NCBI RefSeq assembly: GCF_001942465.1
Contig: NZ_MKJY01000110.1
Coordinates: 1 to 64,000 of the forward strand
DNA length: 64,000 nucleotides
Source of the DNA: Actinomadura sp. CNU-125
Lineage (GTDB): Bacteria > Actinomycetota > Actinomycetes > Streptosporangiales > Streptosporangiaceae
Reading direction: 5' to 3'
Made by a program: the position numbers and the translations under genes. The notes beneath the pieces are model-generated. The model was given only the letters and a program-made list of their open reading frames with translations. It was not told where the DNA came from and ran no database searches. Shown here one piece after another: positions 9,026 through 18,011 of the stretch (position 1 is its first letter; every line of letters starts with the position of its first letter).

Positions 9026-10267
9026 TCACTCCCAGATGACGGTGATGGGGCGGTGGGCACGCTCCAAGACGAACCGGCCAGCGGCGGGGTCGGCCACCGC
9101 TGGGGTGTCGGGGAGCTCGAACCGGACGTCGCGGTTCCGGTACTCCTCGTCCCACGTACGGACTTCCGCGATCACTCGGTCGACCAGATCCTGAGCGGAG
9201 GGACCGTGGCCGATGGCTCCGACTTCGTACAGCTTGCCGCCGTCCGGTGCAGGGGGCGCAGGACGAATGGTGAGGTAGGCGAGGTCACGACCGCGGACGG
9301 TGGCCATCGAGCCCCAGCCGAACATGGGGGTGACTCGGCCGCGCTCCTTGGCCTGGAGGTGGACGTTCATTCGCATCAGGGCGTTGTCCAGCCGCAGGCA
9401 CAGCCATAGGTCGAGCCATTCGAACGGGACATTCCCCGGGAACGCCACCCCGGACCAGTCCTCGTGGCGCTTGGTGTCCAGGACGCCGGTCAGGGCTTGG
9501 CCGTCCACGGTCTGGTCCTTGTGGACTTGGAGGGTCACGTCCTTTTCCGGCGTCAGCTGGACGTAACGGCGGGCGTCGTCGCCGACCCCTCGCAGCGGCA
9601 TGAAGACGGCGAGCTGGCTGTCGCGGCTGCGCCATCCGGTGTCGTGGCGTTCGAAGACGATGCTGCGTGAATTGGTGCCGCGCAGACGAAGCGGTACGAC
9701 CAAGCGCCCGTCGGGAGCGAGCTGCTCCAGCCACGCGGTCGGGACCTCGTAGGCACCCACGGTGGCGATCACGCGGTCGAAGGGCGCGTTCGGGCTGTGG
9801 CCGAGGGCGCCATCGCCGAGGACGACGTCGACGTTGGTGACGTTCGCCGCGGCTAGATGCTCGCGGGCTCCGGTGACGAGGTCCTCGTCCACGTCGATCG
9901 TGGTGACGTGGCCGGACTCGCCGACGATCGCGGCCATGAGCGCCGCGTTGTAGCCGGTGCCCGCGCCAGCCTCCAGGATGCGGTCGCCGGGTTGCGCGTC
10001 GAGCTGTTCGAGCATCGTGGCGACCATCCAGGGTTGGGACGCCGCGCTGATGTTCTCGCCGGTTCCGTCGGTCTTGATGTAGACGGGCGTGTCGGCGTAC
10101 GCCTGATCGAGCGGGACACCGGGAAGGAACAGGTGCCGAGGCGTTCGCCGGAAGGCATCCTCGGTCGCTGGGCTGTTCACGACCTTGTGCTCGCAAAGCC
10201 GGTCGACCAGCTCGGCACGTAGCTCGGCGGCGGATGCGGCTTCACGATTGTCACTGAGAGTAGTCAT
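9026..10267 (-). CDS. FxLD-system methyltransferase (protein isoaspartate O-methyltransferase-like)
   Basis: A 413-residue protein with a PCMT-like SAM-binding domain: E-A-G-A-G-T-G-Y-N-A-A-L (motif I), V-T-T-I-D-V-D-E and F-D-R-V-I-A-T-V-G-A-Y. A C-terminal extension follows, as in methyltransferases of FxLD lanthipeptide clusters. Related enzymes in characterised PIMT-lanthipeptide pathways methylate an Asp of the modified precursor, leading to isoaspartate. The precursor here has Asp residues next to its Cys-rich core, which fits. The start at 10267 overlaps the upstream gene by 17 bp. Assignment rests on motif and cluster context. Confidence 0.82.
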   Translation of the reverse strand: MTTLSDNREAASAAELRAELVDRLCEHKVVNSPATEDAFRRTPRHLFLPGVPLDQAYADTPVYIKTDGTGENISAASQPWMVATMLEQLDAQPGDRILEAGAGTGYNAALMAAIVGESGHVTTIDVDEDLVTGAREHLAAANVTNVDVVLGDGALGHSPNAPFDRVIATVGAYEVPTAWLEQLAPDGRLVVPLRLRGTNSRSIVFERHDTGWRSRDSQLAVFMPLRGVGDDARRYVQLTPEKDVTLQVHKDQTVDGQALTGVLDTKRHEDWSGVAFPGNVPFEWLDLWLCLRLDNALMRMNVHLQAKERGRVTPMFGWGSMATVRGRDLAYLTIRPAPPAPDGGKLYEVGAIGHGPSAQDLVDRVIAEVRTWDEEYRNRDVRFELPDTPAVADPAAGRFVLERAHRPITVIWE

Positions 10268-11090
10268 CGATGGGACCCTTAATCGTCGTGGTGGATGAGG
10301 GCAGCGAGTTCGGGTCGGTGTGGAAGACGGTGTTCGACAGCAGCGCGGCCAGTGCGGATTGGTCCGCCACCGACAGCAGAGCGCGGTTGGAGTGGAAGAC
10401 GATGTGATGGGCGAGGACGGCGCGCAGTCCCCGCGTCAGTCGGCCCCTGCGGGCCAGGTCGGCCAAGGCGTGTCCCGCCTGTTCGAAGGCGGTGATCCAG
10501 TCCTTGTAGCCGCTGAGTGGGCCGTCGTCGCACAGGCCGTGGGCCTCGACGGTCATCAGCCGGTGTGCCGTCCGCACCAGGTCAGGAGGGGACGTCGACG
10601 GTTCGGCGGGGCGCAGCGCGACGACTTTCGTCCAGACGTCGCCTTGCTCGTACCAGTCCAGGCCCGCGGCGCGGAACATCGCGCTGCACAGCAGCACCGT
10701 TGTCTCCCGCTGCCCCAGTGGCGGGACGGGGCGTTGGGCTGTTCGGGCGAGGAGGTGACGGCTGTCGTGGTGAAAGAGCGCGTGGGCGACGTCCATCGCG
10801 GCATCACCACCGAACGCCACCGTCTCGGGCTCGTAGATACCGGACGTCCACGCGGTTATTCGACCCTCGGCGGCAAGTTCGTCCAGGAGATCGGTGATGG
10901 CGGCGGAACCGGGGTCGTCCGGGAGGTAGCGCAGCCGCCAGGGGCGCTTGCGCATGAACCACCAGCCGTGCAGCAGGCCGACTTGCTGCGCCGCGACCAG
11001 AGCCGGGCGTAGAGAGTGCGCGGCGACTTCGCTGGCCGTCCCATAGTCCGGGAACTCGATGTTGTACTGGCGCCAGTCGATGGTGGGCAT
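10251..11090 (-). CDS. Thiopeptide-type bacteriocin biosynthesis protein (SpaB C-terminal-like)
   Basis: A 279-residue protein beginning MPTIDWRQYNIEFPDYG. It carries the LanB elimination-domain (SpaB_C-like) pattern: G-W-W-F-M-R-K-R-P-W-R-L-R-Y near the N-terminus and Y-E-P-E-T-V-A-F-G-G, then paired helices. In LanB chemistry this domain removes glutamate from glutamylated Ser/Thr. The cluster also has such a domain at the C-terminus of the dehydratase, so there are two. An alternative GTG start at 11108 would add six residues. It is the third enzyme gene in the operon. Confidence 0.75.
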   Translation of the reverse strand: MPTIDWRQYNIEFPDYGTASEVAAHSLRPALVAAQQVGLLHGWWFMRKRPWRLRYLPDDPGSAAITDLLDELAAEGRITAWTSGIYEPETVAFGGDAAMDVAHALFHHDSRHLLARTAQRPVPPLGQRETTVLLCSAMFRAAGLDWYEQGDVWTKVVALRPAEPSTSPPDLVRTAHRLMTVEAHGLCDDGPLSGYKDWITAFEQAGHALADLARRGRLTRGLRAVLAHHIVFHSNRALLSVADQSALAALLSNTVFHTDPNSLPSSTTTIKGPIDDYSQ

Positions 11091-11112
11091 CAGGCGGGAC
11101 GTCCTCACGAGT

Positions 11113-12390
11113 TCAGGCGACGAGCAGGCAGGAGTCCCAGCCGGACCGAGGGAGTCCGGTTTCGGTGGGAGCGAGGGTGGCCAGGGCGACGCCGGCGGCG
11201 CCTTCGAGGAAGGCGGGGCCGCACCCGGCCTCGCCCACGACGGCAGCGGTCGCCCGTTGGGGATCGGCTAGGTAGAGGTGGACGGCGTCGAGCAGGCCCG
11301 GGATGAGGGCATGCAGCCTTTCTGCGATATCGGGAGTGGAGTCGGTGGCGGCTCGGGCGGCGATGTGGGCGAGCCCGGCGAACCCGTGGCACAGCGAAGG
11401 GTCTGCGGTCGCGGAGCGTTGCGCGGGGTCGGTCAGGGACAGGACCACAGCTCGCTCGGCCATGGTCCGGCGGTCGGTGTCACCGGTGGCTATGGCCGCG
11501 AGCTGTTGGGCCCGGGCGAGGCCCGCGGTCCCGTAGCACCACCCGGACCGTTGCGAGCCGGAGACGCTCCGCCGACCGGCACGCAGTTGAGGGCGGTTGA
11601 TCCAGTACGGCCATATCGGTCCGGACGGTGTGTCGGTGCGCCAGCGGTCGAGCCATGCGCAGATCCGATCGATCGCCTCGAAGTGGCCGTCCACGGTGAC
11701 ACGGCGCTGAGCCGCGAGGGCCAGCAGGGCCAGCGGCCCGCCTATGCCGTGGGCGACTCCATAGTTCGCATGACCTCCTTGGAACCGGCTGTTCTCGTGC
11801 CCGTCGGGGCTTGAGATCGTCCACCATCCCGGCAGGGTCTCCTCGCCGTCCTTCACGGGTTCGGTGAGGCGCACCAGGTATTCGAGTACGGCGCGAGTCG
11901 TCTTGCTGTCGGGTGCCCGCCGGAGAAGGTAGGACCCGAGACCGGTAAGGCCGCGTATCAGGTCGAATTCGGCCAGAGACGGTAGGTGGCCTGCGTCCAG
12001 CCATGCGAGTGCGGTGTCGACGCGAAGTCGAGCATCCTTGGCGATCACCTGATCGAGGTGGTCGAGAGCACCGGCGTAGGCACCGGGCAGCCGGTCGGCG
12101 GCGCAGGCCAAAGCATGGGCGACGGCAGGGGCACCGTAGAACAGGTGGCTGTCGAACCCGGTGGTGAGCGGCCCCCGGGCGGCGTAGGCGAGCCAGTCGT
12201 GGGCCCGTTGCCACGGCCCGAGCCCGGAAGCGGCGCGCTCGATGTGCAGCAGCGCGATGCCGGGCGCTCCGTGGGCCAGCGACTGCCGCCACCATGGACG
12301 GGACGTCAGTCGGCTCGGCAAGGCGTCGGGATGTGCGAGCAGGTCGGCGATGGCTTCGCCGACCTCGTGCACGGGATGTTCGCGGCTCAC
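11113..12390 (-). CDS. Lanthionine synthetase C-like cyclase (LanC)
   Basis: A 425-residue protein with an alpha/alpha-toroid layout. The zinc ligands of LanC cyclases are visible: Cys in S-G-W-C-Y-G-T-A-G-L and the Cys-His pair in L-C-H-G-F-A-G-L; H-G-I-G-G-P lies earlier. LanC adds Cys thiols to dehydroalanine/dehydrobutyrine to form (methyl)lanthionine rings. The GTG start overlaps the dehydratase stop (GTGA), so production is coupled to LanB. The precursor at 15573 supplies three core cysteines. Confidence 0.9.
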   Translation of the reverse strand: MSREHPVHEVGEAIADLLAHPDALPSRLTSRPWWRQSLAHGAPGIALLHIERAASGLGPWQRAHDWLAYAARGPLTTGFDSHLFYGAPAVAHALACAADRLPGAYAGALDHLDQVIAKDARLRVDTALAWLDAGHLPSLAEFDLIRGLTGLGSYLLRRAPDSKTTRAVLEYLVRLTEPVKDGEETLPGWWTISSPDGHENSRFQGGHANYGVAHGIGGPLALLALAAQRRVTVDGHFEAIDRICAWLDRWRTDTPSGPIWPYWINRPQLRAGRRSVSGSQRSGWCYGTAGLARAQQLAAIATGDTDRRTMAERAVVLSLTDPAQRSATADPSLCHGFAGLAHIAARAATDSTPDIAERLHALIPGLLDAVHLYLADPQRATAAVVGEAGCGPAFLEGAAGVALATLAPTETGLPRSGWDSCLLVA

Positions 12391-15300
12391 CGGCGGCCTC
12401 CGGTTTCACGGACCGTCCAGGAGAGTGCGGCGGCCCGGGCGAGGTACAGACCGATGGCCTCTTCGTCGAAGTCGATACCGCACGTACGCACGAAGTTGAT
12501 GTGCAAGAGCGACGTCAGGACATCATCGAGCGCGATGCCTTCGGTATGGGGACCGGGAAAGTGAGCCCGGTAATCGGCCAGAGCACGGTCGCGCGGCTCC
12601 CACGCCCGGGCGATGGCGTCGCCGCCCGGTGTTGCACGTAGAGCCGTCCAATCGGCACTGGGGTCGGCGATATGGACGGCCTCGTTGAAGATTGGACGGG
12701 GAACCCGCGCCGGTGCGGCAGCAGGCACATGTTCGACCAGCCACTGCATCCCCATCGCAACACCGTCGGTGAAGGCGACGGCGATCGCGACGGCCTGGGC
12801 TGCCACGAGCGCCTGCCGGTGGGGACGCGTCGTCAGCCCGAGTTGGACGAGTGACGCGCGCGAGTCCGCGACGAAGACGTCCCGAGCCGCCGTCCATGCT
12901 GGCCCGGCACCCCAGCGGCCGACCTCCGGATGGGACGTCGGGTAACTCACTTCACGTAGCAGCCCGGCTTGGCGCAGCTCGTCAGCCCAGGTGCTCACGG
13001 TGCGGGCGGCATCGCCGAACGCGTCCGGCTCGGGAAGAGCGATGCGAAGACGAAGGTGGTGCGCAGGGTCGCGGTACCGGACGTACCACCAGGCGGGTTG
13101 CTCGAACTCCGACAGCAGATCGGGCAGATGCTCGGTGAGGATGACGTCCTGGCGGTGAATGTCCCCGTACAGGCTGGCGAGCAGAACGCGGGAGGTGCCC
13201 GGCGTCTCGCCATGGCCGCAGCCGATGATCCGTGCTGGCGTCGGTTTCGGCAATCGGGGCCACGGTGAGGGCTCGGTGGCGACGAGAGGCACGACGATCT
13301 CGTGTGGACGGCCGTCGCACCAGCGACGTCCTCGGGAGCCGGGGCTTCGGTGAGCACGGCGTCCGCCGCGCTGTTCAGGTGAGTACGAAGTAGAACGCGA
13401 TGCGCTGCTTGCTCCAGGTCCAGCGGCAGCAGCCGGTCACCTTCGGCGAGGTGGACCAGACGCGGCAATCGGCGATGGGTCCGCCAGTCGTCGAAAGCAT
13501 CGTTCCAGACCGCCCAGGGCAGAGCACTCGCCGGCAGTTCACTAGCTTGCAGCCGCCACCGTGCTGGAGACAGGACCGTGCGACCGAATCGCAATCGCGG
13601 CAGGAACGGAAGGTGCGCGGCGGCGCCCCAGTCGAAGGTCGTCACCTGGGCGCACTGCGCGCGGCTGAGCTCGGTGAGGAAACGGGCGAGAGGCGGTGTG
13701 TGGGTGCGCAGGTTCAGCGCATGCAGAGTGGACGCTTCCAGCCGCCGACCACGCGCAGGATCGGCCAGGTACAGGCGGCGGCCGTCGCACCCGACCGCCA
13801 AATCCTCGGGAGTCAGCGCCTTGTCCCCGGCAGCACGGTGCTCGGCCAGGCTTACCACCGCCGGGAGCGTCTGCGGCGTTCGGGTCACGTGGGCGGTCGC
13901 CGGTTCCAGCGGCGGAAAGGACAACTGCGCCGCCACGGCGTCGCGGTCGCTGCCCGGCAGGACCGCCAAGCCGTCCGCCAGCCCGCTTCTGTCCTGCGGT
14001 TCGAGGACGTCCAAGAACCGGCCGGACAGCACACCGGCCCCTCGCGAGACGCTCACGACCTCGACTGTGAAGCGCCCGCGCCGCAGAGCCTCCAGATCTG
14101 CGGCGTCCACGCGCACCCCTACCTCCAGGTGAGACGGCGGTCGGAGCGGTTCGGACGTGAACTCCAGGGCCGCAACGAGCTGCTCGTCCAAGACAACCTC
14201 GCCGCATCGATCGAGAGCCGCCTGCTGGGCGATGGCCAGCAACCTCTTGTCGCGGCTCGACATCGGCGAACGCCGTTCCCGATCGACCGTGCCCGGATAG
14301 CCGTCCGGCCAGCCGATGCCGCTGTCGCCGACGACATCCAGGAGCGGCACGAGCGATCCGATGCCGAACCGCTCGTAGAAGCGTTGGTGATAGGCCCGCC
14401 ACGAGGGAGAGCCGACGGGGAAGGCGCTCAGACGGGTGAGGAGGAGCGCGGCGCGCTCCACTTCCCGCGCGACGTCGTGCGGCAGGACGATGTCCGCGTC
14501 CAAACGGAGGTCGATCGTCACCGGGTGACGACTGGTCGAAGAGACCCGATTCATCCGCTCGCGCACATCCTCGCGAATCGCCTTGGCCTTGCTCGCGGGA
14601 GCAAGGTTGTGACGTCCGATTAGCTCGTGCGTCTTCTCCAGCTCGCGGACGAGTCCAACGACGGGTGGAACCGTCGATGCGCCGATGGCGTCCAGCTCCT
14701 TCACCAGATGCCCGAGTGCGTCGGGCTCGGTGCTGGGCGCGTGCAAGCTGCTGATGAGGACGCGGCGCGTGACGAGTTCGGTGAGCAGCGACACGGCCTG
14801 CGTTGGCAAGGCGTCCGGAAAGCCGGCCTGAACCTTCGCCTTCAGATCCTCGAGGAGGATGGGATCACGCGCTGCTCCGACAGCGGCCCGCACCGCGGCG
14901 GTATGGCGCACCGAGATTTCGACGGCTCCCGCTCCACGCGCCTGTATCTGCGGCTGGTAGGGCACGATCAGCCGGCTTCCACGAATCATCAGCGTGTTGT
15001 TCGCGGTGACCGGTAGGCGTGCCAGCAGCTCAGGGCAGCCTTCCAATGTGGCGATGGCGTCCGCGAGCCACCCAGAATCGGCACGGGCAACGGCTCGGTG
15101 CCGCGTTCCCCAGCGGGCCTGCGGCTCCGTCCCGAAAGATGCCGGGGCGACGCCAGCGAACAGGCCGAAGGGGGTGGCACGTCCCGCCATGCGCTGTAGG
15201 TATCGGACCACGGCCAGGACAGCGCGTCGCGTGTCGCGTGGAGCCGGGTTCGGAGCATCAAAGAAGGCGCGAACCTGCCGAGCCAACGACGGGCTCGCAT

Positions 15301-15490
15301 GTTCGAGAGCTTCGGTGACGGCGGCGTCCGCCCAAACGAGCCCAAGCCAACCCACCCAGGTGTTAGCGCGCGCGGGCGTGGCTTCACCTTCCAGCTCCGG
15401 ACACGGCGGCACGTTCGGCGTCGGGTGGGCGGTGGCGCGGACGAGCGCCGCACCGGCGGACTCGAACTTCTGCGAGCGAGCAGAAGGCAC
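12387..15490 (-). pseudogene. Lantibiotic dehydratase (LanB), full-length but split by a frameshift
   Basis: The N-terminal reading frame from the GTG at 15490 (preceded by GGAGGG) covers the glutamylation domain, including A-T-P-F-G-L-F-A-G-V and E-R-F-G, up to A-P-A-P-E-D-V near 13335. The continuing sequence R-P-H-E-I-V-V-P-L-V and the elimination domain (V-L-L-A-S-L-Y-G-D-I, W-Y-V-R-Y-R-D-P-A-H-H-L-R-L-R) lie in another frame, from about 13330 to 12387. Homologous LanB proteins read straight through this junction, so one base is missing or extra. It is either a broken gene or a sequence error; reinitiation at the GTG at 13292 could give a split enzyme of about 720 and 301 residues. It activates Ser/Thr with glutamyl-tRNA. 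Confidence 0.8.
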
Positions 15491-15572
15491 GGCACCCTCC
15501 GTGGTGACGATGTGCTGATCGGGACGTGCCGCCGCTGCGTGCGAGTCACGGCGGCGGCACCGATCGTGCTGG

Positions 15573-15746
15573 TCAGTCGGCGTTGCTGACGCAGGCTCCG
15601 CAGGTGCTCGTGCACCCGTCGTCGGTGACGTTCACCAGGCCGGCCGGGTCTGCGATCTCCAGCAGCCGGACGTCCAGGTCGAAGACGTCCTGGGTGCCGT
15701 CGCGCTGTCCAGTCTGCGCTTCGACCACTGCCATGTCGTTGCTCAT
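15573..15746 (-). CDS. FxLD-family lanthipeptide precursor
   Basis: A 57-residue peptide (start MSNDMAVVEAQTGQ) with the leader motif F-D-L-D-V-R-L-L-E that defines the FxLD family. A C-terminal core, about T-D-D-G-C-T-S-T-C-G-A-C-V-S-N-A-D, has three Cys plus Thr/Ser for ring formation. A GGAGG lies 8 bp before the ATG at 15746. It is followed on the same strand by LanB, LanC, an SpaB_C-like protein and the methyltransferase, so these enzymes most likely modify it. The Asp-Asp-Gly before the first Cys is a plausible isoaspartate site. No leader peptidase or exporter is adjacent. Confidence 0.9.
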   Translation of the reverse strand: MSNDMAVVEAQTGQRDGTQDVFDLDVRLLEIADPAGLVNVTDDGCTSTCGACVSNAD

Positions 15747-15813
15747 CGTGAGAACCTCCAACTGTTGAACCGACGGTCTTCCTTGATGGCCTGGCTGTTC
15801 AGGCACGGTCTCG

Positions 15814-16626
15814 TTACTGCTTGCGGCCTACGCCGCCGAGCACCCACACCTCTTCTGGGGCGACGTCCGAGGCGCCGTCGGGCCGCCAACTCGGGACGAA
15901 CACGAGCCCCGGGGCGACGTACTCAAGGCCCTGGAAGAAGCGGTCGACTTCGCTGAAGGTCCGGTGGGTGACAGGGTTCTTGGTGGCCCGGTACACGTCC
16001 TTCAACCCGTGGGCGTGCTCAGGACGCGAATCTGCGGTGACGTGGGAGATGACGAGGTAGCTGCCCGGCGCCATGGCGGCGCAGAGCCGGTCGACGATGT
16101 CGTACGGGTCGCTGTCGTCCCCGACGAAGTGGAGGACGGCCACCAGGAGGACGGCCATCGGCTGCTCGAAGTCGATCAGGGCGTGTGTGTCCGGGTGGTC
16201 GAGAATCGAGTCCGGATCTCGCAGGTCTGCGGTGATTACGCTGGTGGTTCCGGCTTCCGAAGCCTTGAGTGCGCGTGAGTGGGCGAGCACCCGGGGGTCG
16301 CTGTCTACGTACACGACGCGCGCACCGGACGTCTCGTCCTGGGCGATCTCGTGGACGTTGCCCTGCGTCGGGAGCCCGGTGCCGATGTCGAGGAACTGCT
16401 GGATGCCCGCTTCCCGAGCGAGGAAGCGGACGGCCCGCTGCAGAAACCGGCGGTTCTCTCGGGCCAGGAGCAGCACCTCCGGGGCCTCGGCGATCACCTT
16501 GTGGGCGGCTCGTCGGTCACTCGCGAAGTTGTCCCGTCCGCCCAGGTAGTAGTCGTACATGCCCGCAGCGGTCGCGACCGTGGGGTCGATGCCGCTGCTA
16601 GGCCGGTGCGGGCTCTGCGCTGTCAC
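15814..16626 (-). CDS. S-adenosyl methyltransferase (DUF574/PF04672 type)
   Basis: A 270-residue protein with the family signature M-Y-D-Y-Y-L-G-G-R-D-N-F near residue 23, F-L-D-I-G-T-G-L-P-T (SAM motif I), V-V-Y-V-D-S-D-P and V-A-V-L-H-F-V. These paralogous proteins are abundant in actinomycetes and their substrates are unknown. The GTG start at 16626 follows GGAAGGAG. It lies 67 bp upstream of the FxLD precursor on the same strand and could share its transcript, but the family also occurs outside such clusters. Confidence 0.88.
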   Translation of the reverse strand: MTAQSPHRPSSGIDPTVATAAGMYDYYLGGRDNFASDRRAAHKVIAEAPEVLLLARENRRFLQRAVRFLAREAGIQQFLDIGTGLPTQGNVHEIAQDETSGARVVYVDSDPRVLAHSRALKASEAGTTSVITADLRDPDSILDHPDTHALIDFEQPMAVLLVAVLHFVGDDSDPYDIVDRLCAAMAPGSYLVISHVTADSRPEHAHGLKDVYRATKNPVTHRTFSEVDRFFQGLEYVAPGLVFVPSWRPDGASDVAPEEVWVLGGVGRKQ

Positions 16627-16777
16627 TACTTCCGGCTCCTTCCAACATCCGGGGGCCTGTGGAGTTGAGTGAACGCTGATGAGCAGGTAACGCCCTGAAC
16701 GGCTCCCGCGCGTCGACGCCCAACGGGGACGGGACGCGCGCGAGCCGCCAGGACTTCAAGTGCTGACGACCTGAGAG

Positions 16778-16798
16778 TATTCACGCGAGCGCTGAATA
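16778..16798. promoter_or_regulatory. Short inverted repeat upstream of the methyltransferase
   Basis: TATTCA (16778-16783) and TGAATA (16793-16798), 9 bp apart, lie in an AT-richer island about 150 bp before the methyltransferase start. It could be an operator or part of the promoter of the lanthipeptide operon. Nothing else was seen in 16627-16911. Confidence 0.35.
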
Positions 16799-16911
16799 AT
16801 TCAAGAGACTCGTCGGTTCGGTGTTGGTGGCCGGACCGCCCGGCGATAGAGCTTCGTTGGGCCGCCGAGCGGTCCGCGCACCTCAGGTGACCAGCGCGGG
16901 CACAGCCACCG

Positions 16912-17154
16912 TCAGATACGTCGCGGAGGAGGTGCCGACGGAGGTGGATGAGGCCGTTCGTCCAGGCTCATCAGCAGGGCGTGAGCGACGTGCGCGTCCG
17001 TCCTGATCAGGACGTTCGGCCGTCCGTCGCTGCCGACAAACGGCGAGATGATCACGGATCCCCGGATTCCGCGTTGAGCCAGCCACCGGTCGATCCGCGT
17101 GCGCAGCTCGTCCGCGAGCCGGACGGCCTGCCGTTCGTTCTCCGCCAAGGTCAT
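16912..17154 (-). CDS. Small hypothetical protein coupled to an anti-sigma-type ATPase
   Basis: An 80-residue protein, MTLAENERQAVRLADELRTR, with a predicted amphipathic helix, then G-S-V-I-I-S-P-F-V and a proline-rich C-terminus. The ATG at 17154 overlaps the stop of the upstream ATPase (TGATG), so it is translationally coupled. No family was recognised. The position suggests a partner or modulator of the kinase-like protein. Confidence 0.6.
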   Translation of the reverse strand: MTLAENERQAVRLADELRTRIDRWLAQRGIRGSVIISPFVGSDGRPNVLIRTDAHVAHALLMSLDERPHPPPSAPPPRRI

Positions 17155-17642
17155 CACTCGCCTCCTGCGGGGCGCCGGTTCAACCGCGATAGAGCGATCC
17201 AGACCTGCTTCGCGGGGGTGATGCCCGTGGACGTTGTCGTCGGCTCGGCGCCGCATCGGCCCCCGAAGAGCCCGGCGACCATCTGGAGTCCCCGGCCCGA
17301 TTCTTCATGTGTCGGCTGGCTGTTCGACGCCTGCGACAGGAGCTTGAGCACGGTGTCGTGGTCGTTGCCGCCGTCCACGATGGCGATCTTCACTTCCGTT
17401 TCGGTCCAGGAGATCCGGAGTTCGTACGGGGCCTGGGCGTGCTCGCGTGCGTTGGTGACCAGCTCGTTCACGGCGAGTTCGGCTTCGAAGACCTCGTCGG
17501 TCTGCCCCAACCGACGTAGCGCGTCGGACAATTCTTGGCGTGCTCGGTGCTCGGGCCGGGGACCGAGCAAGCATCGGACGAGCGTCTGTTCGGGCTCGCC
17601 TGGCGTCGCGGACGGTCCAAGGAGCGATGGCGGTGCGTTCAT
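17154..17642 (-). CDS. ATP-binding protein, RsbW/anti-sigma histidine kinase-like
   Basis: A 162-residue single-domain HATPase_c_2 protein: N-box E-L-V-T-N-A-R-E-H-A, G1-box I-V-D-G-G-N-D and G2-box S-G-R-G-L-Q-M-V. Such proteins are serine kinases or anti-sigma factors in actinomycetes. The start at 17642 (MNAPPSLLGPS) has GGAGG upstream. The G1 box lacks the usual second Asp position (D-G-G-N-D), a mild variation. It forms a two-gene unit with the small protein that follows. Confidence 0.82.
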   Translation of the reverse strand: MNAPPSLLGPSATPGEPEQTLVRCLLGPRPEHRARQELSDALRRLGQTDEVFEAELAVNELVTNAREHAQAPYELRISWTETEVKIAIVDGGNDHDTVLKLLSQASNSQPTHEESGRGLQMVAGLFGGRCGAEPTTTSTGITPAKQVWIALSRLNRRPAGGE

Positions 17643-17900
17643 ATGGCATGCGCCTCCGAATGGTTCCACCAGGCCACTGGCCTGCTGCTCCTCCTGGTGG
17701 GCTGTAGAGACACCGAGCCGGGGCGCGTGTCCCGCCGGCCGACCGGGGTGGTCGAGGAGATCGGCCGGGTACGGCGACGGTCCTCGCTCATGTCGATGGC
17801 TCCGACCAGCCACGGGTTCCGGGGTTTGTGGTCGTTAGGGGAGTCTCGCCAGCATCAACACCAGGATGTGACTAGCATCATGTACGCACAGTGTCAGACG

Positions 17901-17944
17901 TGCAACCAGTCGTAGGTGACTGGTTGCAAATATGACTGGTTGCA
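17901..17944. promoter_or_regulatory. Triple 11-bp operator array upstream of a DUF5753 regulator
   Basis: The 11-mer GACTGGTTGCA occurs at 17918-17928 and 17934-17944 in direct orientation and in inverted orientation at 17901-17911. The first two sites form an inverted pair 6 bp apart, and the direct pair is spaced 16 bp start to start. The array lies about 70-110 bp before the regulator start, so autoregulation by this HTH protein is a reasonable inference. Confidence 0.65.
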
Positions 17945-18011
17945 AGTCAGGCGAAACAGGGAAACCTGGTGTGAACCACTCACCCATCGGCAGACTTGGC
18001 AGGGCAGGCAC

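Noticed and set aside
13400..14623. A 407-residue plus-strand frame within lanB
   Set aside because: The minus strand encodes a clear LanB; the plus frame has no motif.
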